From the NCBI GenBank assembly GCA_951799425.1, contig OX637398.1, positions 23,694,270 to 23,758,269 of the forward strand: a stretch of 64,000 bases of DNA, read 5' to 3'. Under the pieces are notes generated by a model. The model saw nothing but the letters and a program-made list of their open reading frames with translations. It ran no database searches and was not told where the DNA came from. This document shows, in pieces, positions 36,276 to 46,845 of this stretch. Made by a program: the position numbers and the translations under genes. The DNA is from Ilex aquifolium (Eukaryota > Streptophyta > Magnoliopsida > Aquifoliales > Aquifoliaceae). The number at the start of each line of letters is the position of its first letter. The stretch's first letter is position 1.

Positions 36276-36660
36276 ATTTTGTTGTATGTTGTTCTTCTCT
36301 TTTATTTTATGAGATATTACACATACACGTGCACAGTATAAATGCATCTGGTATGTCCTTCTTTACTATTAACTGTTCTTATACTGTTTCTCAATACATT
36401 GGGGACAATGTAAACTTTTGAGGGGGGTGAGCATGCTTGCTTTATTGATCATCCATTATGCACATGCATCTACAATAGCTTTATTGATCATCTATTGTGC
36501 ACATGCCTCTACAATAATTTAAAAAAAATAAAAAAAAATTATTAGAATTTTAATTTTTTAGGTTTTTATGAATTTTTAGGATCAAGTTGTGCCATTTTAG
36601 GAGCAAAGTGGTGAAAATTAAAAAAACATTCTAAGTATAAAGGAGGGGAACTATTGGAGT
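36276..36660 (+). repeat. Athila-1 post-pol region with a 39-bp tandem duplication
   Basis: Athila-1 resumes here. A CATTGGGGACAATG motif and a purine-rich GAGGGGGGTGAG lie at about 36398-36430. Two adjacent 39-base copies beginning GCTTTATTGATCATC lie at 36439-36477 and 36478-36516, differing at three positions. An A-rich run follows. I see no gene. Confidence 0.85.
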
Positions 36661-36661
36661 T

Positions 36662-36937
36662 CGCGTCCAGAAGCGCATGGCATAGAGTAAACATCACTGG
36701 AACATGCGTCCGGACGTGAACCAAGGACCTGAGTTCACTGGAACATGCGTCCGGACGTGACTTGATCACGCGTCCGGACACGAAGACCAAACGTTTCGTA
36801 TTCAGAACACGCGTCCGGACGTGACTTGATCACGCGTCCGGACGCGTTATCTTTAAGGCTAATAAAGGCGGTAGTTGACATGCATTCGGACGGGTGAACC
36901 CATGCGTCCGAACGCGAGTGAAAAAATTATAAATAGG
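36662..36937 (+). promoter_or_regulatory. Internal promoter candidate of Athila-1: CGTCCGGACG array plus TATA box
   Basis: CGTCCGGACG or near copies lie at 36707, 36748, 36771, 36812 and 36836. Decayed members are at 36663, 36886 and 36905. Repeated spacers read CACTGGAACATG and TGACTTGATCACG. An ATTATAAATAGG box at 36926-36937 follows, about 90 bases before the ORF start at 37028. The TCCGGA spelling equals that in the LTRs of this same element and differs from Athila-2. Promoter function is inferred. Confidence 0.7.
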
Positions 36938-37027
36938 ATTAGCCTGAACGAATTTTTTCATACTCTCTCCAACCACCTTAGAAACTTCTCCTACCTATTT
37001 CAAAAATCCTTCTCCACCTCTCACTCC

Positions 37028-37920
37028 ATGGCACCTCCATGTGCCTCAACTTCCAAAAGGCCTCATACCGACACTTATGAGACTGAGGAGGAAGACACTA
37101 CTTTCGACCCTCTTCGTTTCGAGACACTTGAGGCTCGAGTAGATTCTTTAAATACTATGCCACAAAGCCGTTTGTATGTGAGAGACAGATAAAGTTTGAA
37201 GATTTTGCAAGACTTGGGGTTTGGGACATTATCTGTTCCAGGAGGTGGGTCGGTTTCATGGGTCGGGAATGGTCGTGTATACCTGTGTTGGCAAGAGAAT
37301 TTTATAGCAATGCTAACGACTGTGGGAACGGTATCTTCCGTACCTACGTTCGGGGTAAACACATTAGAGTGGATGCCACAACCATAGCTCAGTTGACAGG
37401 GATGCTCCAGGCCCGGGTGGCCAACCCAGACTACCCCCAGAATTATTCAGGCGACATAGTTGTGCGAGAGCTTTTGGGAGATGAGGATTTTGTTTGGACT
37501 GCTGAGTTTAAGTTTCTTCAGTAGGGCGACTTGACAAACAAGTATAATATATTGAACCTAATTTCAGTATCAAATATTTCTCCCCTGCTGAGGAACAATC
37601 ACATCTACCCTGACCCAGCTCGTCTTCTGTATGCCATGGGTACCGGGCAATCTATAGACCTCCCTTCACTTATCTTTGCTGAGATGCGGCGAGTTATCGT
37701 AGACCCGAAGAAGAGGTCTCTCCCTTTTGCAGGCCTGGCCACTGCACTTTGCGAGCGGGCAGGGGTAGCGATCGAGGCCACCATGGACAGGGCTAAGAAG
37801 GTAGTGGTGCTCAACTCTGGCTCTCTTCTGAAGATTCAGAGTGTGACTAGGTCGGCAGGAGTCAGGGGGTAGGCCACTGAGCAATAGGGAGAGGCTACAG
37901 CAGAGGAAACAGTGCATGTG
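37028..37920 (+). pseudogene. Athila-1 downstream ORF remnant, same family as Athila-2 33130
   Basis: The start CCATGGC at 37028 gives MAPPCASTSKRPHTD. Homology to the Athila-2 downstream ORF includes PVLAREFYSNAND and VRGKHIRVDATTIAQLTGML (compare LALVREFYRSLNF and VRGKIIVVTADVIATCL) and a later LLYAMGTGQSIDLPSLIFAEM segment. An acidic and Arg/Glu-rich tail continues to about 38110. It is broken in a few places. It lies directly behind its own palindrome promoter candidate. Confidence 0.75.
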
Positions 37921-38130
37921 GAGCAGTGGGATTAGTTCCTCAACCTGGATGAGGATTTTGATTTACCGATTGATGAGGACACTGATCCCAGGACGGATAG
38001 GTAGCTGCTATTTGAGATTCTAAGAGAGTAGAGGGAGATGAGGAGAGAGATGAGAGAAATGAGGTTACAGATGAGGGGGTCGGGGCAAAGTTCTTATAGT
38101 CGAGCAGGCCCCTCATCATAGTCTGTTATG

Positions 38131-39802
38131 GAATCTTCTAGGTCTTGGGAGTTGTCAATTTTTTTTTATTAAATCAAAGCCTATTATATCTAGTAAATTT
38201 TTGTGTAGGCTTGATTTATTTATCTTTTGAAATATGCAATGTATGAAATTCTAATATAAAATGAGATGCTTATTTTGTTCTGATGTGTTATTAAATATCT
38301 GAATAATATTTTTATGCATAAGTTGACATAACAATATGAAAATAATTCACTTAGCCTTAAATTTGCAACTGTTTAAGCACATAGAACTTTATTCTATATT
38401 TTTTGTATCTCATATCATGTTCTTATAAAAACTCACAATTTGTACACTTTAGACTGTACTAAGTTGAAAATTTGTTAGGTATTCAACATCAATATTATGA
38501 ATGATTGCTTGACTTTAAATTATTTGCATGGGAAGTGTGTTATTAATAGCTCTTGAAATATGATTTTAATCCATTTTTGACATTATTTGAGCCTAAGCCG
38601 TATTCCTTGAATATTTGTATCCCTAGAAGTCGTGATTGAGCCTTTGAAGCAAAATTTTATTTCTTATACCCAACATATAATAACCAAGCCAATGAAAAGA
38701 AATAATATCTTTTATATGTGGTTATCCCGAGATTGAGCTTTTTATTGTTTATGTAAATTTGGGAAATGTTGGTTGAGAAAAGGTGATAAAAAAAAAGGTT
38801 TTGCAAACTTGTGAATATCTGCATTAGATGTTTTGCTGAAAAAAGTATATACGTCCAGATGTCTTGCTAAAAAAAAAAAAAAGGACAATATGTCTAGCTG
38901 TGAATAAGAAAATTGAAAAAAAGAGAGAAAAATAGCAAGCATGGTTTTGAAAAAATATGTGCAAGTGTTGTAAATTGTGCGTCTAAAGGGTGAAGAGTGA
39001 AAGGCTATGGAAAGAAGTTTGATTGTGTAATGTACATGTTCTCTCGAGATAGTCTTTTGAATTCCTGAATATACTTCATTTCAAAACCCTAATCCCAAGG
39101 CCCCATTACAACCTTAGATAAAGACCAATTTGATCTCAAGAGTATATTGGTGGATGCATGACTTGTGTGAATAAGGAAGAGAATGGTGATTATTTATTTA
39201 TTGTGTGTTGATTTCCTTTCATGAGACTATGTCAAATCCTTTTCTTTCAAATGACGGTTATTTTAATAGACATGTGAGCATTATTTTATTTTGATTTAAA
39301 TATTTTCTTCTCACATGTGATATTTGAGGGAATAGTCACTATAATCTGAGAGAATATTTTATGAGTAAATTATCTAGTGAGATTTGGCATTGAGACGAAT
39401 AGTTGATAGTTGTAGAGGTGATTACCAGATAAATTATTAATTCACACTATACACGAGTTTATATGGGAACATGATAAGTGCATACATTTATATAACGTAA
39501 AGTTCTATATTTTGCTTTGCATGTGCTTATTAAAAAAGCTTACAGCTTAGAATTTTTATATTGTGATAACAATTTGTGTTATAAAATTTTTATTCAGATA
39601 TTTGATCACAGGATGATGTTTGTGGATATCATCTCTGGATACCCTCACGAGACTATACTCGTCCACTAGGGGGAACCTAGGGGTTTAAAGGCCTATTGCA
39701 TAGGCTAAAAGCAATCGTGAATCCTACGAAAGTGATTTTGTTTTTGTTAGTGCTTTTGTTTTTTTTTTTATCTTTTTTTACCTTACTTGGGACTAGCAAG
39801 TT
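38131..39802 (+). other. Noncoding block of Athila-1 conserved with Athila-2
   Basis: AT-rich, with no gene seen. From about 38330 to 39560 it shares ordered blocks with Athila-2 at 31000-32640 (CGTGATTGAGCC, AAGGCCCCATTACAACC, CATGAGACTATGTCAA, ACATGTGAGCA). Here it lies after the downstream ORF rather than before it. Confidence 0.7.
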
Positions 39803-39817
39803 CTGGGTTGGGAGGTG
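39803..39817 (+). promoter_or_regulatory. Polypurine tract of Athila-1
   Basis: CTGGGTTGGGAGGTG lies immediately before the 3' LTR, the counterpart of 34635-34644. Confidence 0.75.
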
Positions 39818-40999
39818 TGATTAAGATCTCATAATTACATTATTTGATGGAAAAGGCTAGCTATTTATTTGAAAAAATTGGTATTGTGATAATTTAACAA
39901 GGGATTGATGATATGCTAATAAAAGATGAATTGTGTTTATTTTGCAGGAAATTGGATGAAAATTGGAGGAAATAAAGTAAAAGGAGAAGAGAAAAAAGTT
40001 TACTGGAAGGCTCGTCCGGACGGTGGAATGCCTTGCATCCGGACGTGAGGAACAGAATGTATAAGCTAAAGAGTTTGAAGACATGAAACAGTCTGCCAAG
40101 TGCATCCGGACGGAAGAAAGCACGCATCCGAACGCCTGTCACCAGTAGAAGAATTTTAATTCAATTAGATCTTTTCCCAAATAATCCTATAAATAGGAGA
40201 TGATGGTTGTGTATAGGGAACCCTTTTGGCAGTAGTATTTTATTTTATTTTATTGTTATTCTTATAGTTTAATTTCATCATGTCTGGCTAAGAGGTTTAG
40301 CTAGGGTTAAGGGAGAACCTCTCAATGAAGTACGGTAATGTTATTGACTTATAAGTTTAATGGTATGTACACTTTGCTAATTCAACTTTTGATTTGTAGT
40401 AAAGTTTTTGCTCTGTAAAAATTCTTGAGTCATTGTGTCTTATACCTTGGTTACTTGAATTTTCCTACTAGTCAAATAACTGGTTGTTCCACGCTTAAGT
40501 TGATTACAATTATTTCACATAATAATATAATTGAAGGATTACTCGGGTAAGTCGTGAATTTGAATGTTATGAGAGTTTGATTTATTGTAGACTTCAGGCA
40601 TAGTAAATAATTATGATAAGCAATTAGTTCATCGATTTTCCTGGATAAGCTTTTGGTTATAAACAAAGGTGTTTTCTCGTTCTTATTACTAAATTTGGTG
40701 ACTTGAGTCAATCGACATTTGATTCTTGTCTAGGTTTGAAAACTAAGTCTTTAAACATTATTGTATGGATTTTAGAGAGAGTACCTGATGCTCTAGTATT
40801 TTTCATATTGTTTTAATCACTTTAATCAGTTTTACCACTTCAAATACCCTTTTAAAACAAAACATTTTCACAAGCTTTTTACAAAATTTAGTGTGATTTC
40901 TGGTATTTTCACAATTCCTTGAGGGTTCGACCTCGATCTTCCGAGTTTATATTACTTCGCACAACCTACACTTGGGTTTACATATTTGAAGTTGTAGCA
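39818..40999 (+). repeat. 3' LTR of Athila-1
   Basis: It begins TGATTAAGATC and ends GTTGTAGCA, about 1.18 kb, aligning with 5608-6010 plus 10249-10926. Tekay-1 integrase-side sequence resumes right after it. Confidence 0.85.
40011..40197 (+). promoter_or_regulatory. CCGG palindrome array plus TATA box, Athila-1 3' LTR
   Basis: CGTCCGGACGG lies near 40013, CATCCGGACG near 40037 and CATCCGGACGG near 40103, with a decayed CATCCGAACG near 40125. CCTATAAATAGG at about 40186-40197 follows. An ACTGGAAGG spacer precedes the first member. Confidence 0.75.
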
Positions 41000-42650
41000 C
41001 GAGTATTTGGAGGATTATGACTTCACTTTGCATTACCATCCCGATAAGGTAAATGTGGTAGTTGATGCGCTCAGCCGAAAGTCACAGGGAGTCTTAGCTA
41101 GTATAGCTTCCCATGAGTGGCTGATGCTCAAGACTGTGGGGCAGTTCGAGCTACACTATAGGGGTCAGACTCATGGAACTTTGGGGATTCTAGTGGCTAT
41201 GTCTTCCCTACTGAGCAGAGTGATAGAGTCCCAAGGACTGGACATTGTCCATCAGGGACCGAGTACAGTCAGGTACGAGTGACGAGGGCGAGGCCATTCA
41301 CGCAGATGGTAGTCTTCGGTTCAGGGGCAGGGTTGTGGTTCCCCAATCTACGGATCTGAGAGAAGAGATCCTTAGGGAGTTTCATTGCTCCCATTTACTG
41401 TGCATCCAAGAAGCACAATGATGTATCATGATCTTCACCGCCAGTACTATTGGAATGGGATGAAGAGGCACGTTGGAGACTTTGTTAGTCGATATCTCAC
41501 GTGTCAGCAAGTCAAGGCTGAGCACTAGAGACCAGCAAGGTTGCTCCAACCATTGGAGGTGGCTGAGTGAAAGTGGGAGCACGTCACGATGGATTTTGTG
41601 ATCCACTTGCCATGGACTTCGCGTGGACACGACGCGGTATGAGTGATTGTGGAACTGCTTACGAAGTCGACACACTTCTTGGCAGTGCAGATGACCTTCA
41701 TATTGGAGGAATTATGCAGGCTGTGTGTACGGGAGATAGTCTGGTTGCACGGGGTGCCTGTATCCATAATATCGGATCGGGACCCTAGGTTCACGGCTCA
41801 TTTTTGGGAGAGTTTCCAACAAGTCATGGGGACACAACTGATGATTAGCACAACTTTTCATCCCCAGATGAACGGTCAGTCGGAGAGGACCATCCAGACC
41901 TTAGAGGACATGCTACGGGCATACGTCCTTGATCTCAAGGGTAGCTGGGAAGAGCATTTACCCTTAGTGGAATTCACCTACAACAGTTATCAAGCGAGCA
42001 TATAGATGACACCCTATAGGCACTTTATGGGAGGTCGTGCCGTTCTCTGATTTGTTGGATGGAGGTTGGAGAGAGATCCTCTATAGGTCCGAATTTGATT
42101 AGAGACACCTTAGAGAAGGTGGACTTGATACGAAAGAATTTTTTCATGGCTTAGAGCAGGCAGAAGAGCTACGCCGACAGACAGCATCAACCTCTAGAGT
42201 TCGAGGTCGGAGATCGTGTCTTCTTGAAGGTGATGCCTAAGAGGAGAGTGGTCAAATTCGGGAAGATAAGGAAGTTGTCGCCGAAGTATATCAGGCCCTT
42301 CGAGGTACTCAAGAAGGTTAGTGCATTCGCTTTCCGATTGGCGTTACTGCCAAATTTATCTGGTTCATGCGGTGTTCTATGTCTCCATGCTCCGAAAGTA
42401 CACTCCAGATCCTACGCATGTGGTGGATTGGGGTAAACTAGCTATTGATGCAGATGAGACCTTCGAGGAGGAACCGGTGCTTATCATAGATAGCCGAGAG
42501 CAGGTTTTGTGAGCCAATATCGTAAGGCTGGTGAAGGTGTTGTGGCAGCACTGTGGTGTGGAGAAGGCGACATGGGAACGTGAGGACACTATATGTGCCA
42601 GTTATTCGTTCTTGTTCGAGAATGGAGGTACCTTCTTATAGTCATGTAGT
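41000..42650 (+). pseudogene. Tekay-1 RNase H end, integrase and chromodomain
   Basis: RNase H ends near 41090 (LHYHPDKVNVVVDALSRKS). Integrase runs from about 41330 with a zinc-binding part and the core near 41590-42010 ([33 protein letters not shown]). A chromodomain closes it at about 42420-42640 (FEEEPVLIIDSREQV followed by a TWERED segment). In the Tekay lineage the chromodomain directs integration to heterochromatin. The region is broken in several places. Confidence 0.8.
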
Positions 42651-42722
42651 ATTATATGACTTGTTGCATATGCATGTGGTTATGTGTGCATGTATGTGTG
42701 AATTTCGAGGATGAAATTTCTT

Positions 42723-42735
42723 TAAAGGGGAAGAA
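42723..42735 (+). promoter_or_regulatory. Polypurine tract of Tekay-1
   Basis: TAAAGGGGAAGAA directly precedes the 3' LTR and matches the Tekay-2 tract at 55927-55940. Confidence 0.8.
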
Positions 42736-44352
42736 TGTAAAACCTGGAGAAATTTAATTTTTTATGAAAAATGACAAAACAGTAATTAGTTGCTATGGTA
42801 CAGGTTGAAAACCCAAATTTTTTCTAGAACTCGGATGACGAAACGGACCTCACTGTTTGATTCATCTCGCGAAATCTAGTTACTCAGTCAATTTTTGTTG
42901 AATTCCGTGATAGTCGGATATTTCACGTTTTATGATGCGATCAGGTGTCGCATGACCAAAATTAATGCGATCAAGTTTTAATTGCGAAATACGAAAAATA
43001 ATTTAAAGGTGGTTCAAATAAAATATTTTGAATGTAACACAAAACGAGATTTAATTGATTCAGGAAAAAATCGGATGAGGAAAAGACGGGGACATGTGGC
43101 GCATTGTGGGCCAAGTATCCATGGAGTATAAATAGGGTAGAAAAATCATATTTTCTCCCCATTACCCAGCAGATTATCGATAAAGAGAGAGAGAGAGAGG
43201 AAGAAGATAGAGAAATTCAATGGTTCTTCCATCTTCTTCTTGCGATCTAGGACCAACCGTTCGTCGAAACGCTTCGGGCCAAGAACAAAAGTTGATATAT
43301 GCGATGAGAGCTACGACTACGTACCAAAAATCGTGGATTTTGCCGAAATCTCAAGAACGAAATTTTTTGAAATCAAGGTTTGAAACTTGATTTGTGCTTC
43401 TTGGAGTTTCTACCACTCGTATTACGCTTCAAGACGTAGGATTCTTCTCCTATCTAGGTTTATTTTCAATCTAGGGTTTGCGTATGAAATGGGTAGGTTG
43501 ATTAGAGACGTAATCTCTTGTCCAAATTCACTCCTAGTGTAACTAGGGTATGAGAAATGGTATGAGAATGAATAAAACCAATTTTACGTGAATTGAATTG
43601 TTGAGAATTGCTTGTTTGGTAATTTCATGAGAAATTTGATGAATTGGGCATGTTATGTGTTTACATAAAATTTTGTGCCTTTTGGGTGTTTGATAAAATG
43701 TCTTGAATGATATGAGCATGTTATTTGAATGGAATTAATATAACATGTTTTGATGATGTTGTAAATTGTAATTATATGCTTATAATATAATTGACAATTG
43801 AGAATATTGGTTAAGATGGAGTATTGTTCATATTGTGCTCATGAAATACATTACATTGCATATGCACGGGAAGCATCACATTTGTGGGTATGGACATGAG
43901 TGTGGGTGTGTGTATGGTTTTGATCAAACACCATTCTTGGTGGATGATGCATGGGCTCGGGAAAGTTGGACCAAGGTTCGACTAACTCGCATGGGTTGCA
44001 TTGAAAATAGAGTTGGGGTTAGCAGAAAGAGTTAGATTATCCCTCGGGTGTTAGACCCGAAGATTTGAATACGCACTCCGTTGGTATTGAGTCTATAAAG
44101 TGTGTCGTCGTACGTGGAGCCATTGGTGGAAGTCCATAGATGCCATGTCGGTTGGGTACCTGTTGGTGGAAGTCCATAAATAACCACCCCAAGAAAGACC
44201 CAGAATTTATAAATGGTCATTGGATGTGTAACATCAATGGTGGGGGCGTGGAATGCCCGAATACATACTCATGACATTGCATGTATTGTGGGAGCCGGTG
44301 GAGGGCTAGGGTTGCGTTGCATATGTAAGTCTCACTTCATAACACGGCATAG

Positions 44353-46012
44353 TGCTTGTTTACATTCTACCTAATCTCCAAACATGATCCCGACTGTGTG
44401 TATATAGCTTATACGAGTAGGTGAGTGTCACTCTCCCTCGGGTTCAATGCAAGAAATGAAAAAAATTGTGTGTGTGAACAAAAAACGTGTGTGCAAAAAT
44501 GCTCCCCAAGTGAAGAGAGACTTGCAATGTCGTGTTTTACTTGGAATGGGTATTTCAAGGTCGTCTAAGGTCTAATTGTTTTGAAGCAAAATTTATAAAA
44601 GAAATAAAAAGTGTAAAATCTTGTGAATTTCGGTTTGGTGAGTTATGTTTTGATAAGAATGCAAGGTTGGTTAATCCAAAGAGGTCATTCCAATGGGAAT
44701 GCCAAATCAACTAAATTCATTCAACCAATGGAGTCTCGATGTTTGATTGATTCGTAGGAAGTGAGGGACTAATGTGGAGGTGTTGGCCCAAGCATACCCC
44801 ATGACAAGTCTACGATGTATCAAGAGCTCACAACCACATCCGCACTTAACGTAGTCAAACCAAACATTTTACACTATGAGGAAGAATAAAAGAGAGTTGA
44901 TTCACATACACAAGAGAAACTTTCCCTTGGATTAGCCAACTAAAATTCTATCTACTCATAGTCAAAGAAAGAACAACCATAATGTAAAAAGACATGGTGA
45001 TGAAATGAAGCATTAAACTTGTATTGAAGCTAGAAAAGGTTTAGACTACAAGAGTAAATTCATTCATACCCAAAATACAAAGATTGAAGACAAATACCCA
45101 ATTGAAGAAATGGAAATGCTAGAATACTTAACTAAGCTTGATTACAACTTAAATAAAAGAGTTTAGAGTGAAAGAGAGAAAGATTACAAGTAAATTAAAG
45201 CTTACTACATTAAAAATGGTGAAGAAAATGTAAAAAATCAACTTTCTCTCTCTGCAACTTCATCTTCTTCCTTAGAACTTCTCTCTCTAAAAGCTTGTAT
45301 AAAACTGAATAATCGTGTAAGACTTGGTCAAAATTCGTCCATACCCACTCCTTGTTCTGTGAGAACTGAGTTGCAATGAGTGGGAAGAGATTGGACACTT
45401 CAACAAGCAAGGACAAGCCAAGCATGCACCTCCCATGCTTCACCAACCACCCCCTTCTCTCTCTTGCCTCTCCCATGCTTTTCTCTTCTAAAATCAGACT
45501 TTAGGATGTAAGAGACCATCATGGTGTGTCAAAGATATCAGGGTATGGTTGGGATGACAAAAGGTGGGCCCTTGAAGTAGGTGGAGTCATGTGAGCAGGT
45601 TTCTGGCATTTCTGGTCAAAACCTACCGGTAGAACATCAAAAACCTACCAGTAGGTTTTTTCTAGTAAGCATTTTCTATCGGTAGGTTTTTGGCAGGGCT
45701 GCGGTAGAAGAATTCCAGTGCACTTTTCCTACCGGTAGGTTTTGATGAACTTCTACCAGTAGGTTTTCTCCTGTTTTGGAATTTTCTTGGTTTCTTTATG
45801 TCCCGGGTCATCCGTTAAGCCTTCCCTTCTTCTCCATTGCCTTTAAGCACTTGATGGGAGTTTTAATACACGCCCTTACCTGTTCTTTACCTACAATCAC
45901 ATGAATCTCCATTAAATGTGAGTTTAAAAGCATTTCCCCCAATTTTCACCACAAAAACAAGTATAAATGGGTACAAAAAACCTACATGATATGCAATATT
46001 CTATGCTAATCA
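44353..46012 (-). repeat. Athila solo LTR, minus strand
   Basis: It reads TGCTTGTTTAC to ATGCTAATCA, the reverse of an Athila LTR, flanked by catag (44348-44352 and 46013-46017); 1660 bases. The block near 44500-44570 is the reverse of the GACCTTGGAATAC / GGGGAGCATTTTTG region of the other Athila LTRs. Confidence 0.92.
45619..45767 (-). promoter_or_regulatory. CTACCGGTAG palindrome array in the reversed Athila solo LTR
   Basis: AACCTACCGGTAGAAC (45619) and CCTACCGGTAGGTTTT (45728) are the best members. Diverged ones are CCTACCAGTAGG (45644), CTATCGGTAGG (45676) and CTACCAGTAGG (45753). The spelling is a fourth variant on the CCGG core. Confidence 0.85.
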
Positions 46013-46427
46013 CATAGTATTGTGACATTCATTTCTTGAAGTGGTATGTTCTTGGATGAATGCTTGTTGAATTGCATGTGAACATTTTATTTGATCTAGG
46101 TTGGGGAATAGCCTCTTTAGGAGATACCCTATTGAGCGTGGCTCACCCTTTATGGGGACAACATTTTAGGTGCGGGACAAGCGCCGGTGGACGGTCCTCA
46201 CATGGGACTTTATTGAGAAGAAGCCGAAATGTGGCTTTGAACTTGCATTTTGTAAAACAATGGTGTAAATTATTTTGGACTTGTAATATTGTTTAAAGGA
46301 TTGTAAAATGAACTCATATGAACTATATTTTGTGTAAAATTTGATGTTATATGAGTTTGGGTGAATATTGTATGAGATTGGGAGAGTTAAAATTGAAAAA
46401 GGATTCAATTGGGGGAAAACTAGGCCC

Positions 46428-46618
46428 TACTATCAGTAGCAAGTTGATTGGCTACCGATACCATGATTTTAGTGGGCTCAGGTACCGATAGCAAGTCTTG
46501 AGGTACCGGTAGCTCACTGGCAGTGGGCTCAACTACCAGTACCTAGGTTCATAACTACTGGTAGCTCGCTGGCAGAGAGCTCAGGTACCAGTACCAAGTA
46601 CACGCTATCGGTACCTCC
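46428..46618 (+). promoter_or_regulatory. CCGG palindrome array, partly decayed, Tekay-1 3' LTR
   Basis: GGTACCGGTAGCTC lies near 46503. Relatives are CTACCGATACC, GGTACCGATAGC, CTACCAGTACC and CTATCGGTACC. Spacers repeat CTCACTGGCAGTGGGCTCA and GCTCGCTGGCAGAGAGCTC. The place in the LTR matches the other type-A copies. Confidence 0.8.
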
Positions 46619-46845
46619 TCCAAAATTTTCAAAATTTTAAAATAACTTTGCCAAGCTTTCGGGCCTCGAGCCCTTTTGTTCAAATGATGTAAATGGAGTT
46701 ATATGGATGGAAAGTTGATGGATATTGGACCTTAGACGGTCGTATGATGACGTGGTGTCGGGTTACGCGGCATGCACGAGTACTTCCACGGGTTGACAGA
46801 TGATCAACGGGTTAATAAAGGACCCCCAATTTTAGGGGCGTCACA

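Larger units (their letters stand above)
5608..40999 (+). mobile_element. Athila-1: old Ty3 Athila element, broken, host to three further insertions
   Basis: Parts are the 5' LTR (5608-10926, interrupted by a solo LTR), tRNA-Asp-type primer site (10933-10950), gag (from 11113), protease (split by a solo LTR at 13057), reverse transcriptase, RNase H and integrase (19540-22987), the inserted Athila-2 (23080-36270), internal palindrome promoter, downstream ORF remnant, conserved noncoding block, polypurine tract and 3' LTR (39818-40999). The two LTRs differ by roughly 8 percent where I aligned them by eye. That suggests a few million years at rates commonly used for plants. There are well over ten breaks besides the insertions. 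It sits in Tekay-1; its left junction is eroded and I cannot read a target duplication. Confidence 0.85.
1..46845 (+). mobile_element. Tekay-1: Ty3 chromovirus (Tekay/Del lineage), broken and split by nested insertions
   Basis: Parts in order are the end of a left LTR (1-828), leader, gag, protease, reverse transcriptase and start of RNase H (to 5607), then the inserted Athila-1, then RNase H end, integrase and a C-terminal chromodomain (41000-42650), polypurine tract and 3' LTR (42736-46845). The internal sequence aligns along its whole length with Tekay-2 at 50889-55940, which fixes the family. The element is broken, with on the order of ten or more breaks besides the insertions. The left LTR is of a different type from the right one (see findings). 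Its right end abuts Copia reverse transcriptase directly, so it probably inserted into that Copia element, whose other half should lie left of the window. Lineage is certain; the history of the left end is not. Confidence 0.85.
42736..46845 (+). repeat. 3' LTR of Tekay-1 (type A), containing a reversed Athila solo LTR
   Basis: It runs TGTAAAACCTGG to GGGGCGTCACA. Without the 44353-46012 insert and its extra duplication it is about 2445 bases, the type-A size. A TATA box (GTATAAATAGGG) lies near 43127. Copia sequence follows directly. Confidence 0.9.
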
